Of a stretch of 64,000 nt of DNA, positions 36,901 to 43,578 are shown piece by piece. The notes under the pieces were generated by a model. It had not been told where the DNA came from and did not search any database. It worked only from the letters and a program-made list of their open reading frames with translations. Origin of the DNA: an uncultured Oscillospiraceae bacterium (GTDB taxonomy: Bacteria; Bacillota; Clostridia; Oscillospirales; Oscillospiraceae); NCBI GenBank assembly GCA_905233385.1, contig CAJOEH010000004.1, positions 18,176-82,175 of the forward strand, in the 5' to 3' direction. Position 1 is the first letter of the stretch; the number at the start of each line of letters is the position of its first letter. A program made the translations under genes and the position numbers.

Positions 36901-38197
36901 CTACGTCAAGCACTATCTTGCCGAGCGCAACCTGACCGTCAGCCGCGCGGAGGAAAATCGCCTTGCGGCGGGCTGCGTCGACGTGCGCCGCACGACCGGC
37001 CAGCACCCCGGCGGTCTGGTCGTCATTCCGCAGGAGAACGAGATCTGGGACTTTTGCCCGGTCCAGCACCCCGCGGACGATATCCACACGGACATCATCA
37101 CGACCCATTTTGAGTATCACTCCATGGAGGAAAACCTCCTGAAACTCGATATGCTCGGCCACGACGACCCGACGATGATCCGCATGATGGAGGACATCAC
37201 GCATGTGAACGCGCAGGAGATCCCGCTCGACGACAAGGACACCATGTCCATTTTCACGTCCAGCAAGATTCTCGGCTACGAGAACGATCCGATCCTGTCG
37301 AAGGTCGGCTCGGTCGGCATCCCGGAATTCGGCACGGGCTTCACCCGCGGGATGCTGATGGACACCATGCCGACGCAGTTCGACACGCTGATCCGTCTTT
37401 CCGGCTTCTCGCACGGCACGGACGTGTGGCTCGGCAACGCGAAGGACCTGATCCTGAGCGGCACCGCGACGGTCGGTCAGGCGATCGGCTGCCGCGACGA
37501 CATCATGCTCTACCTGATCAAGTGCGGCATGCCTGAAAAGCGCGCCTTCAAGATCATGGAGTCCGTCCGAAAGGGCAGAGGCCTGCCGTCCGGCGCGGAG
37601 GAGGAGATGACCGCGGCGGGCGTGCCGGACTGGTACATCGGCTCGTGCAAGAAGATCAAGTACCTGTTCCCGAAAGCGCACGCCGTCGCCTACGTCATGA
37701 TGGCGTTCCGCATCGCGTGGTTCAAGGTGCATCATCCGCTGGCGTACTATTCCGCCTATTTCTACCGCCGCAGTCAGAAGGACGCCTTCGACGCGGCGAT
37801 GATGACCCAGGGCATCGACGCGGTCAAGGCGCATATCAAGGCGATCTCCGCCAACGCGGACCGCACGGCGAAGGACGACGACCTGCTGACGACGCTGGAA
37901 GTCTGCTACGAGTTCTATATCCGCGGCTTCGCGTTCGACAGCATGGACCTCTACGCCTCCGACGCGACGAAGTTCCTGATCCGCGACGGCAAGCTCCTGC
38001 CGCCGTTCGTGTCGGTCGCCGGCCTCGGCGAGACCGCCGCGAAGGACATCGTGGAAGGCAGAAAGGGCAAGCAGTTCCTCTCCGTCGAGGAGTTCGCCGC
38101 CGCCTGCCCGAAGGTCTCCAAGACCCATATCGAAAACCTGAAAGCGGCGGGCGCGTTCCGCGATCTGCCCGATTCCAGCCAGATCATGCTGTTTTAG
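33917..38197 (+). CDS. polC: DNA polymerase III alpha subunit, PolC type
   Basis: A 1426-residue Gram-positive replicative polymerase. In order: an N-terminal domain (1-200), an OB-fold (about 215-305), a PHP domain (HLHTKMSLMDALTD near 320) split by an inserted DEDDh 3'-5' exonuclease with Asp413-x-Glu415 (FVAFDLETTGLS) and HNADFDV, the second PHP part, and the polymerase palm with PDIDLNFSGEYQ and DxD carboxylates. A zinc-binding CPKCKYC...CPECGQK group follows GSRGSVGSSLVAYM, and a helix-hairpin-helix/C-terminal region ends IENLKAAGAFRDLP. All expected domains are present. AGGAGAAAACG precedes the ATG. It ends the pyrH operon. Confidence 0.97.
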   Translation: MAAAFPFLEMFYEYQPDEPLRAVLEQAAVCHAEIDRESKTVDLRLELQTYAPEATFEAVGKALCELYGFRSVGILPAFPAEELSSCDPADLNRILVAAHSPAAASLAGCEWELEAGESKLRLRANGREGILPHIPLVERYLADRFGVTTKIAVVCGSETEGDALFAQTELMRREAMRSVPQPLFGASESKKKEASPVIYGKTIKGKVTPMREITLERQSERVIVEGRIFAVDHRDINRRAATVVSFDMTDFTGSVRVSEFFKGDSAKPITDAIKKPGMWVRVQGKIDFDTYTKEVAIRPLSIVKIDAPVREDTAEHKRVELHLHTKMSLMDALTDAEQAVATAARWGHRAIAITDHGVVSAFPNAMHAVEGKKPLNIKILYGCEGYYVNDVDDRIAVHGEKNMPLTGEFVAFDLETTGLSSVHDTITEIGAVLMRDGEAVETYRTFVDPKRRLDPKTVELTGITDEMLRGAPDIAEALPDFLRFCGDRPLVAHNADFDVGFLKAACERLHIAFKPTYIDTLILAQNLLPHLSKHKLNVVADALSLPEFNHHRASDDALTCGLIYLRLAKDLAESGVEDVQSINAAMEKLRSGSRITDRRTRHIIVFAKNQTGLRNLYHIVSDAHLKYFKRFPRMPKSELLRYREGLIIGSACEAGELFQAIVAHKSRDELKRIASFYDFLEIQPLSNNKFMLEDGTAEDEEELREFNRTVVRLGEELGKPVCATGDVHFLDPEDEIYRRILLASKDYPDCDRPNPLYFRTTDEMLEEFAYLGAEKAFEVVVTNPNRIADMCDTVRPVPHNLFAPKIENSVEDLKALVYGKLHRLYGENPPELIAKRVETELNDIITCHYDVIYMSAQKLVQNSLEHGYLVGSRGSVGSSLVAYMSGITEVNSLPPHYRCPKCKYCTFEVPDGVNCGADLPDATCPECGQKLAKDGFNIPFETFLGFGGDKVPDIDLNFSGEYQSRAHQYCVNMFGASHVFRAGTIGTVAEKTAFGYVKHYLAERNLTVSRAEENRLAAGCVDVRRTTGQHPGGLVVIPQENEIWDFCPVQHPADDIHTDIITTHFEYHSMEENLLKLDMLGHDDPTMIRMMEDITHVNAQEIPLDDKDTMSIFTSSKILGYENDPILSKVGSVGIPEFGTGFTRGMLMDTMPTQFDTLIRLSGFSHGTDVWLGNAKDLILSGTATVGQAIGCRDDIMLYLIKCGMPEKRAFKIMESVRKGRGLPSGAEEEMTAAGVPDWYIGSCKKIKYLFPKAHAVAYVMMAFRIAWFKVHHPLAYYSAYFYRRSQKDAFDAAMMTQGIDAVKAHIKAISANADRTAKDDDLLTTLEVCYEFYIRGFAFDSMDLYASDATKFLIRDGKLLPPFVSVAGLGETAAKDIVEGRKGKQFLSVEEFAAACPKVSKTHIENLKAAGAFRDLPDSSQIMLF

Positions 38198-38208
38198 GCA
38201 GATAATAC

Positions 38209-38237
38209 TTGCGTTTTTTCGCGGAATGCGATATAAT
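38209..38237 (+). promoter_or_regulatory. Sigma-A promoter of the nucleoside phosphorylase gene
   Basis: TTGCGT (38209-38214), a 17-nt spacer and consensus TATAAT (38232-38237), 37 nt upstream of the start codon. Confidence 0.75.
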
Positions 38238-38273
38238 TAACATACCAAAATATGAATTAAGGAGTGTCATATC

Positions 38274-39044
38274 ATGCAAAAGCTCGAAAAACAGTTCCAC
38301 ATCCACTGCGTTGAGGGCGATGTAGGCCGTTACTGCATTCTGCCCGGTGACCCCGGCCGCTGCGAATCGATAGCGAAACTCTTTGATAATCCCGTGCATG
38401 TCGCACAAAACCGCGAGTATAATATCTACACCGGCACCCTGCTCGGCGAGAAGGTCAGCGTCTGCTCCACCGGCATCGGCGGCCCGTCCGCTTCGATCGC
38501 GATGGAAGAGCTGCACAACATCGGCGCGGACACCTTCATCCGTGTCGGCACCTGCGGCGGCATCAATCTGGACGTCCAGTCCGGCGATATCGTCGTCGCG
38601 ACCGGCGCGATCCGCTTCGAGCATACCTCCGTGGAGTACGCGCCGATCGAGTATCCGGCAGTCTCCAACCTCGACGTTGCCATCGCGCTGCGTCAGGCCG
38701 CCCTGGCGATGGGCAAGACGACCCACGTCGGCGTCGTGCAGTGCAAGGACGCCTTCTACGGCCAGCACAGCCCCGCGAAGATGCCCGTCTCCTATGAGCT
38801 CCTCCAGAAGTGGGAAGCCTGGAAGCGCCTCGGCGTGCTCGCCAGCGAGATGGAATCCGCCGCGCTGTTCGTCGTAGCGGACGCGCTGAAGTGCCGCTGC
38901 GGCTCCTGCTTCCACGTCATCTGGAACCAGGAACGCGAGGCCGCCGGTCTGGATCAGAAGATGAGCGAGGACACTTCCGCCGCCGTCCGCGTCGGCGTCG
39001 AAGCGCTGAAGCTCCTGATCGCGCAGGATAAGGCTGCAAAATAA
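38274..39044 (+). CDS. Nucleoside phosphorylase, uridine phosphorylase type
   Basis: A 256-residue member of the PNP/UDP family that splits nucleosides with phosphate to base and ribose-1-phosphate. The phosphate-binding [12 protein letters not shown] is near residue 20-31, [17 protein letters not shown] and IRVGTCGGI follow, and the ribose-binding [16 protein letters not shown] is near 195. The glutamate-rich pattern and length fit uridine phosphorylase best, but purine-specific relatives cannot be excluded. Its own promoter and AAGGAG precede it. It salvages pyrimidines in line with the nearby pyrH only in a general sense. Confidence 0.88.
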   Translation: MQKLEKQFHIHCVEGDVGRYCILPGDPGRCESIAKLFDNPVHVAQNREYNIYTGTLLGEKVSVCSTGIGGPSASIAMEELHNIGADTFIRVGTCGGINLDVQSGDIVVATGAIRFEHTSVEYAPIEYPAVSNLDVAIALRQAALAMGKTTHVGVVQCKDAFYGQHSPAKMPVSYELLQKWEAWKRLGVLASEMESAALFVVADALKCRCGSCFHVIWNQEREAAGLDQKMSEDTSAAVRVGVEALKLLIAQDKAAK

Positions 39045-39101
39045 TTTTTCGGAACTTTTCGGACGCGCCTGCGTCAAACGCACAGGAAAGGAGGGAGCGT
39101 C

Positions 39102-39419
39102 ATGCGTCGCTACTGGTGGACGGTATGGATCAAAGTCGCCATTCTGGCGGTGGTCCTGCTGGTCGGCTTCTTTGCCGTGAAGAAATACGTCTACGGCTTC
39201 TTTGAGCCGTATGTGATCGAGGATTCGAGCACCGAGGAAGAACCGGAGGTCGAGCAAGGCTCCGATCCTGTGAAGGCGATCTTCGAAAAGGTGGAGGATA
39301 AGCTCGGATTCCGCTTCCGCTACGAGGACATGATCTTCGACTACGCGAACGATTACGCGAAGGATATGATGGAGGATTCCGTCGCGGAGCGCAGCGCAAT
39401 CACCGAGCCGCTCTCCTGA
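39102..39419 (+). CDS. Small membrane protein with acidic tail, unknown
   Basis: A 105-residue protein with a basic and aromatic start (MRRYWWTVWIK), one membrane helix at about 11-29 (VAILAVVLLVGFFAVK), an acidic linker (EDSSTEEEPEVEQG) and an amphipathic C-terminal half (FEKVEDKLGFRFRYEDMIFD). I recognise no family. GGAAAGGAGGGAGC before the ATG is a strong ribosome-binding site and codon use is like the neighbours, so it is a real gene. It lies 57 nt after the phosphorylase gene without a visible terminator between them and ends at a good terminator. Confidence 0.65.
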   Translation: MRRYWWTVWIKVAILAVVLLVGFFAVKKYVYGFFEPYVIEDSSTEEEPEVEQGSDPVKAIFEKVEDKLGFRFRYEDMIFDYANDYAKDMMEDSVAERSAITEPLS

Positions 39420-39434
39420 GAATGCTCAATTCAT

Positions 39435-39469
39435 AAAACAGGCTGAGAAACCGTCTCAGCCTGTTTTTT
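39435..39469 (+). terminator. Intrinsic terminator after the small membrane protein gene
   Basis: AAAACAGGCTGAGA and TCTCAGCCTGTTTT form the stem around AACCG, ending in six T. It is a textbook rho-independent terminator. Confidence 0.9.
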
Positions 39470-39486
39470 ACAAAATGAGGTCTACG

Positions 39487-40263
39487 ATGGACAGAAACAG
39501 ACAGATCGCCGCGATCGCGGAGAGTGAAGAAGAACGGATGCTGCTGGTGCGGGTCTGCGACAAAATTGAACGCGCCATGGAGCGGGAGACGCCGGCGGCG
39601 ACCGCCTTCCTGTCGCAGCGGGAACAGGCGCTCGTGAAGCTGCTCCTGCCGGACTGCCGCTTCTTCGGCGGCGTTTCGACCGCGGAGCGCAAGGCGGCGT
39701 ATTATCTGCCGGATTATCTGACGGAGGAGGATTACTTCGCCGACGGGCCGATTGCCTGCCTCCGCGCGTCGTTCTACGAAGCGAACGCGCTGACGCACCG
39801 CGACGTGCTCGGCGCGCTGATGGGGACGGGCATCCGGCGGGACGCGGTCGGGGACATCTGCCTGCGCGAGACGGACTGCGACATCTTTGTTCTCTCCGAG
39901 CTGGAGCGGTATCTGCTCGACAACCTGACCGAAGCGGGGCGGCAGCATCTGCGCCTCGCGCCGATCCCGCTTTCCGAAGCGAGAAAGGAACCGCAGAAGC
40001 TCAAAGAGCTGCGCGTCACGGTATCCTCCCTGCGGCTCGACGGCGTGATCGCCGCCGCGTTTCACCTGAGCCGCGGCGCCGCGCTCGATGCGATCCGCGC
40101 AGGAAAGGCGCAGATCAACAGCCTGACCTGTCTGAAACCGGACCGCGCGGTCGAGGTCGGAGACGAGCTTGCGTTGCGCGGCTGCGGCAAGGGGAAAATC
40201 CTGCGCGAAGACGGCGAAACGCGGAAAGGCAGAATCGCTCTGACCGTCGGAATTTACTGTTGA
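39487..40263 (+). CDS. YlmH-like RNA-binding S4 domain protein
   Basis: A 258-residue protein of the YlmH family: an N-terminal helical region, a central domain (FFGGVSTAERKAAYYLPDYL and THRDVLGALMGTGIRRDAVGD) and a C-terminal S4 RNA-binding domain (about 185-245, LRLDGVIAAAFHLSRGAALD and KAQINSLTCLKPDRAVEVGD). YlmH proteins lie in division clusters and act in ribosome rescue or cell division. Here the gene stands before alaS instead. The ATG at 39487 is preferred over 39475 because GAGG lies 6 nt upstream of it. The alaS leader promoter overlaps its stop codon. Confidence 0.87.
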   Translation: MDRNRQIAAIAESEEERMLLVRVCDKIERAMERETPAATAFLSQREQALVKLLLPDCRFFGGVSTAERKAAYYLPDYLTEEDYFADGPIACLRASFYEANALTHRDVLGALMGTGIRRDAVGDICLRETDCDIFVLSELERYLLDNLTEAGRQHLRLAPIPLSEARKEPQKLKELRVTVSSLRLDGVIAAAFHLSRGAALDAIRAGKAQINSLTCLKPDRAVEVGDELALRGCGKGKILREDGETRKGRIALTVGIYC

Positions 40264-40288
40264 CAAGCAGGGCGTTTCCTGCTAAAAT
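40260..40288 (+). promoter_or_regulatory. Sigma-A promoter of the alaS T-box leader
   Basis: TTGACA (40260-40265), a 17-nt spacer and TAAAAT (40283-40288). The -35 hexamer includes the TGA stop codon of the preceding gene. Confidence 0.8.
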
Positions 40289-40294
40289 GACAGC

Positions 40295-40515
40295 GGCAAA
40301 TGCGTTGAGGAAGCCAATCCGTGCGGAAGGCGGCAGCGAGTGGGGAAACGGTGCGAGCCCCATCGCCTCAGAAACACGGACAGCCACTTCCGAGCCGCCT
40401 GCGACGAGCAGGACGCCCCATCCGCGTTATCGGATGACTAAGATGTTGCTTTGCAACAATTAGGGTGGTACCGCGACTGACCTCGCCCCTAACCTGGGGT
40501 GGGGTATATTTTTTA
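40295..40515 (+). promoter_or_regulatory. T-box riboswitch controlling alaS
   Basis: The leader contains the T-box core AGGGTGGTACCGCG (40462-40475), the stem I distal-loop GGTGCGAGCC type sequence (near 40350), and a terminator CCTCGCCCC-taacct-GGGGTGGGG followed by TATATTTTTT (40481-40515). Uncharged tRNA should pair with the core and favour the antiterminator. GCC at 40365-40367 is a plausible alanine specifier codon, which fits the gene downstream, but the specifier loop was not folded rigorously. Confidence 0.92.
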
Positions 40516-40531
40516 TCCGGAGGAATCTTCC

Positions 40532-43171
40532 ATGGCAAACAAAAAATACGGCTTAAACGAACTGCGCGAGATGTTCCTGTCCTTCTTCGAAAGCAAGGGA
40601 CACCTGCGTCTTCCCAGCTTTCCGCTGGTTCCCCAGCACGACAAATCCATCCTGCTGATCAACGCGGGCATGACCCCGATGAAGCCCTACTTCACCGGCG
40701 AGGAGGAGCCGCCCTGCCACCGCGTCTGCACCTGCCAGAAGTGCATCCGCACGGGCGACATCGACAACATCGGCAAGACCGACCGCCACGGCACCTATTT
40801 TGAGATGCTCGGCAACTTCTCCTTCGGCGACTATTTTAAGTCCGAAGCCCTGCGCTGGTGTTGGGAATTCCTGACCGAGATCTGCGGCCTGGACAAGGAC
40901 CGCCTGTATCCGTCCATCTATCTGGACGACGAGCAGGCCTTCGAGATCTGGAACAAGGAGATCGGCATCCCCGCCGACCGCATTTTCCGCTTCGGCAAGG
41001 AGGACAACTTCTGGGAGCACGGCTCCGGCCCGTGCGGCCCCTGCTCCGAGGTCTATTATGACCGCGGCGAGAAGTACGGCTGCGGCAAGCCCGACTGCAC
41101 GGTCGGCTGCGACTGCGACCGCTATATCGAGGTCTGGAACAACGTCTTCTCCCAGTTCAACAACGACGGCAAAGGCAACTACACCGAGCTCAAGCAGAAG
41201 AACATCGACACCGGCATGGGTCTGGAGCGTCTGGCGGTCGTCTGCCAGGACGTCGGCTCCCTGTTCGACGTCGACACCGTCATGAACATCACGCGCAAGG
41301 TCACAGAGCTGACCGGCGCGGCCTACGGCAAGAGCCATAAGATGGACGTCTCCCTGCGCGTCATCACCGACCATATCCGCTCGGCGACCTTCCTGATCTG
41401 CGACGGCGTCCTGCCCTCCAACGAAGGAAGAGGCTACGTCCTGCGCCGCCTGCTCCGCCGCGCCGCGCGGCACGGCAAGCTCCTCGGCGTGAACAAGCCC
41501 TTCCTGTTTGAGGTCGTGGATACGGTCGTGCACGAGAACGAGTGCCAGTATCCCGAGCTGCGCGAGAAGCAGGCCTATATCACCCGCGTCATCAAGACCG
41601 AGGAGGAGAACTTCTGCAAGACGATCGACGGCGGCATGAAGATCTTCGCAGACATGCTGGAAGGCCATAAGGCCAAGGGCGAGACGGTCTTCTCCGGCGC
41701 GGACGCGTTCAAGCTCTACGACACCTACGGCTTCCCGATCGACCTGACGGTCGAAATGGTCGGAGAGGTCGGCATGCGCGTCGACGAGGAAGAATTCGCC
41801 AAGCAGATGCAGGAGCAGAAGGTCCGTGCGAGAGAAGCCCGCAAGGCGCTGGGCGACCTCGGCTGGGCGGGCGTCGAGTTCGGCAAGGAAGTGCCGGAGA
41901 GCAAATTCGTCGGCTACAATACCCTGACCGCGGACGGCAAGGTCGTCGCGATCGTCTCCAACGAGGAGCTTTGCGGCTCCGTCTCCGAGGGCATGGACGC
42001 GATCATCGTGCTCGATCAGACCCCGATGTACGCGGAAATGGGCGGCCAGGTCGGCGACCACGGCATCCTGACCGCGGACGGCGCGGAATTCCTCGTGGAC
42101 GACGTCCAGAAGAACAAGGGCGGCAAATATATGCACTACGGCAAGGTCGTCAAGGGCGAGATCTCCCTCGGCGACACCCTGACCGCGACCGTCGACAAAG
42201 ACCGCCGCGCCGCGATCTGCCGCGCCCACACGGCGACCCACCTTTTGCAGACCGCGCTCGTGCGCGTCCTCGGCGATCACTGCCATCAGGCGGGCTCGCT
42301 GGTCGAGCCGGATCATCTGCGCTTCGACTTCACGCATTTCTCCGCGGTCACCGAGGAAGAAATGCAGAAGGTCAACGACGAAGTGATGGATATGGTTTTG
42401 AACGGCACGGACGTCGAGACCCTCGTCCTGCCGATCGAAGAGGCGAAGAAGCTCGGCGCGACCGCGCTCTTCGGCGAAAAGTACGGCGCGACCGTCCGCG
42501 TGGTCAAGATGGGCGACGACTCCCTGGAATTCTGCGGCGGCACGCACCTGTGCAACACCGCGAAGGTCGGCCCCTTCCGCGTCCAGTCCGAGGTGTCCGT
42601 CGCGTCCGGCGTGCGCCGCATCGAGGCCTATACCGGCAAGCGCGTGCTTGCGCAGATGGAGAGCCTCAACCGCACGATCCTGACGGCGGCGGAGGAGCTG
42701 AAAACCACCCCGAAGGACCTGATCTCCCGCGCGCACGGCGTCATGGCGGAGGTCAAGGAGCTCCGGCAGGACGTGGACCGCATGAAGGACAAGCTCCTCG
42801 GCGGCGACATCGACCGCGTGCTGTTCTCCGCGAAGACGGTAAACGGCCTGCGCGTGCTGACGGCGATGCGCAACGACCTTGCGGCGAACGATCTGCGCAA
42901 GATGGGCGATCAGATCCGCGACCGGGCGGACGACGTGGTCGCCGTTCTCGCCAGCACGCAGGGCGAAAAGATCACGATCCTCGCCGTCTGCGGCAAGGAC
43001 GCCGTGGCGAAAGGCGTCAAGGCGGGTCTGCTCGTCAGGGAGGTCTGCGCGGTCTGTGGCGGCTCCGGCGGCGGCAAGCCCGATTCCGCCATGGGCGGCG
43101 GCAAGGATATCAATAAGCTGGACGACGCGCTGGCGATCGTCGACGACTATGTCATCGCGAATGCGAAGTAA
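40532..43171 (+). CDS. alaS: Alanyl-tRNA synthetase
   Basis: An 879-residue class II synthetase charging tRNA-Ala. Catalytic domain 1-360 opens ELREMFLSFFESKGH and contains HGTYFEMLGNFSFGDYFK. The tRNA-recognition domain follows, then the editing domain with zinc ligands His566-x3-His570 (HTATH) and Cys668-x3-His672 (CGGTH), and a C-terminal C-Ala domain ending in GGSGGGKPDSAMGGG. Start 40532 follows CCGGAGG; an in-frame upstream codon lies inside the T-box terminator. Expression should rise when tRNA-Ala is uncharged. It heads a run of genes to mrp. Confidence 0.97.
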   Translation: MANKKYGLNELREMFLSFFESKGHLRLPSFPLVPQHDKSILLINAGMTPMKPYFTGEEEPPCHRVCTCQKCIRTGDIDNIGKTDRHGTYFEMLGNFSFGDYFKSEALRWCWEFLTEICGLDKDRLYPSIYLDDEQAFEIWNKEIGIPADRIFRFGKEDNFWEHGSGPCGPCSEVYYDRGEKYGCGKPDCTVGCDCDRYIEVWNNVFSQFNNDGKGNYTELKQKNIDTGMGLERLAVVCQDVGSLFDVDTVMNITRKVTELTGAAYGKSHKMDVSLRVITDHIRSATFLICDGVLPSNEGRGYVLRRLLRRAARHGKLLGVNKPFLFEVVDTVVHENECQYPELREKQAYITRVIKTEEENFCKTIDGGMKIFADMLEGHKAKGETVFSGADAFKLYDTYGFPIDLTVEMVGEVGMRVDEEEFAKQMQEQKVRAREARKALGDLGWAGVEFGKEVPESKFVGYNTLTADGKVVAIVSNEELCGSVSEGMDAIIVLDQTPMYAEMGGQVGDHGILTADGAEFLVDDVQKNKGGKYMHYGKVVKGEISLGDTLTATVDKDRRAAICRAHTATHLLQTALVRVLGDHCHQAGSLVEPDHLRFDFTHFSAVTEEEMQKVNDEVMDMVLNGTDVETLVLPIEEAKKLGATALFGEKYGATVRVVKMGDDSLEFCGGTHLCNTAKVGPFRVQSEVSVASGVRRIEAYTGKRVLAQMESLNRTILTAAEELKTTPKDLISRAHGVMAEVKELRQDVDRMKDKLLGGDIDRVLFSAKTVNGLRVLTAMRNDLAANDLRKMGDQIRDRADDVVAVLASTQGEKITILAVCGKDAVAKGVKAGLLVREVCAVCGGSGGGKPDSAMGGGKDINKLDDALAIVDDYVIANAK

Positions 43172-43182
43172 GGAGAAAGAAC

Positions 43183-43521
43183 ATGGAAAACTGCATTTTC
43201 TGCAAGATCATCGCCGGGGAGATCCCCTCGAAGAAGGTCTATGAAGACGACCTCTGCTATGCGTTCTACGATATTCAGCCCCTCGCGCCGCAGCATTTTC
43301 TCGTCGTGCCGAAGGCGCACATCGCCGCGGCGAACGAGATCACCGAAGAACACGCCGCGCTGGTCGGCCATATCTTCGCGGTTATCGCCGAATTGACGAA
43401 GGAACTCGGCTTTGCCGACGGCTTCCGCGTCGTCACCAACTGCGGCGAGGACGCGGGTCAGACCGTGAAGCACCTGCATTTCCACGTGCTCGGCGGCAAG
43501 CCGCTCGGCAGTTTTAACTAA
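43183..43521 (+). CDS. HIT family nucleotide hydrolase
   Basis: A 112-residue HIT (histidine triad) protein of the Hint branch. It begins CIFCKIIAGEIPSKKVYEDD and ends with the triad VKHLHFHVLGG (H-x-H-x-H). Such proteins hydrolyse nucleoside phosphoramidates and aminoacyl-adenylates. The position directly behind alaS is of interest because Hint enzymes act on aminoacyl-AMP, but this link is inference. AAGGAGAAAG precedes the ATG. A terminator follows. Confidence 0.93.
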   Translation: MENCIFCKIIAGEIPSKKVYEDDLCYAFYDIQPLAPQHFLVVPKAHIAAANEITEEHAALVGHIFAVIAELTKELGFADGFRVVTNCGEDAGQTVKHLHFHVLGGKPLGSFN

Positions 43522-43529
43522 AATCTTCA

Positions 43530-43554
43530 GGGACGGGGGCAATCCCGTCCCTTT
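43530..43554 (+). terminator. Hairpin after the HIT gene
   Basis: GGGACGGG-ggcaat-CCCGTCCC followed by TTTATG, 8 nt after the HIT stop codon. It probably separates alaS-HIT from the comEC unit. Confidence 0.65.
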
Positions 43555-43578
43555 ATGTAAGAAAGGGGGGCGGACAGA

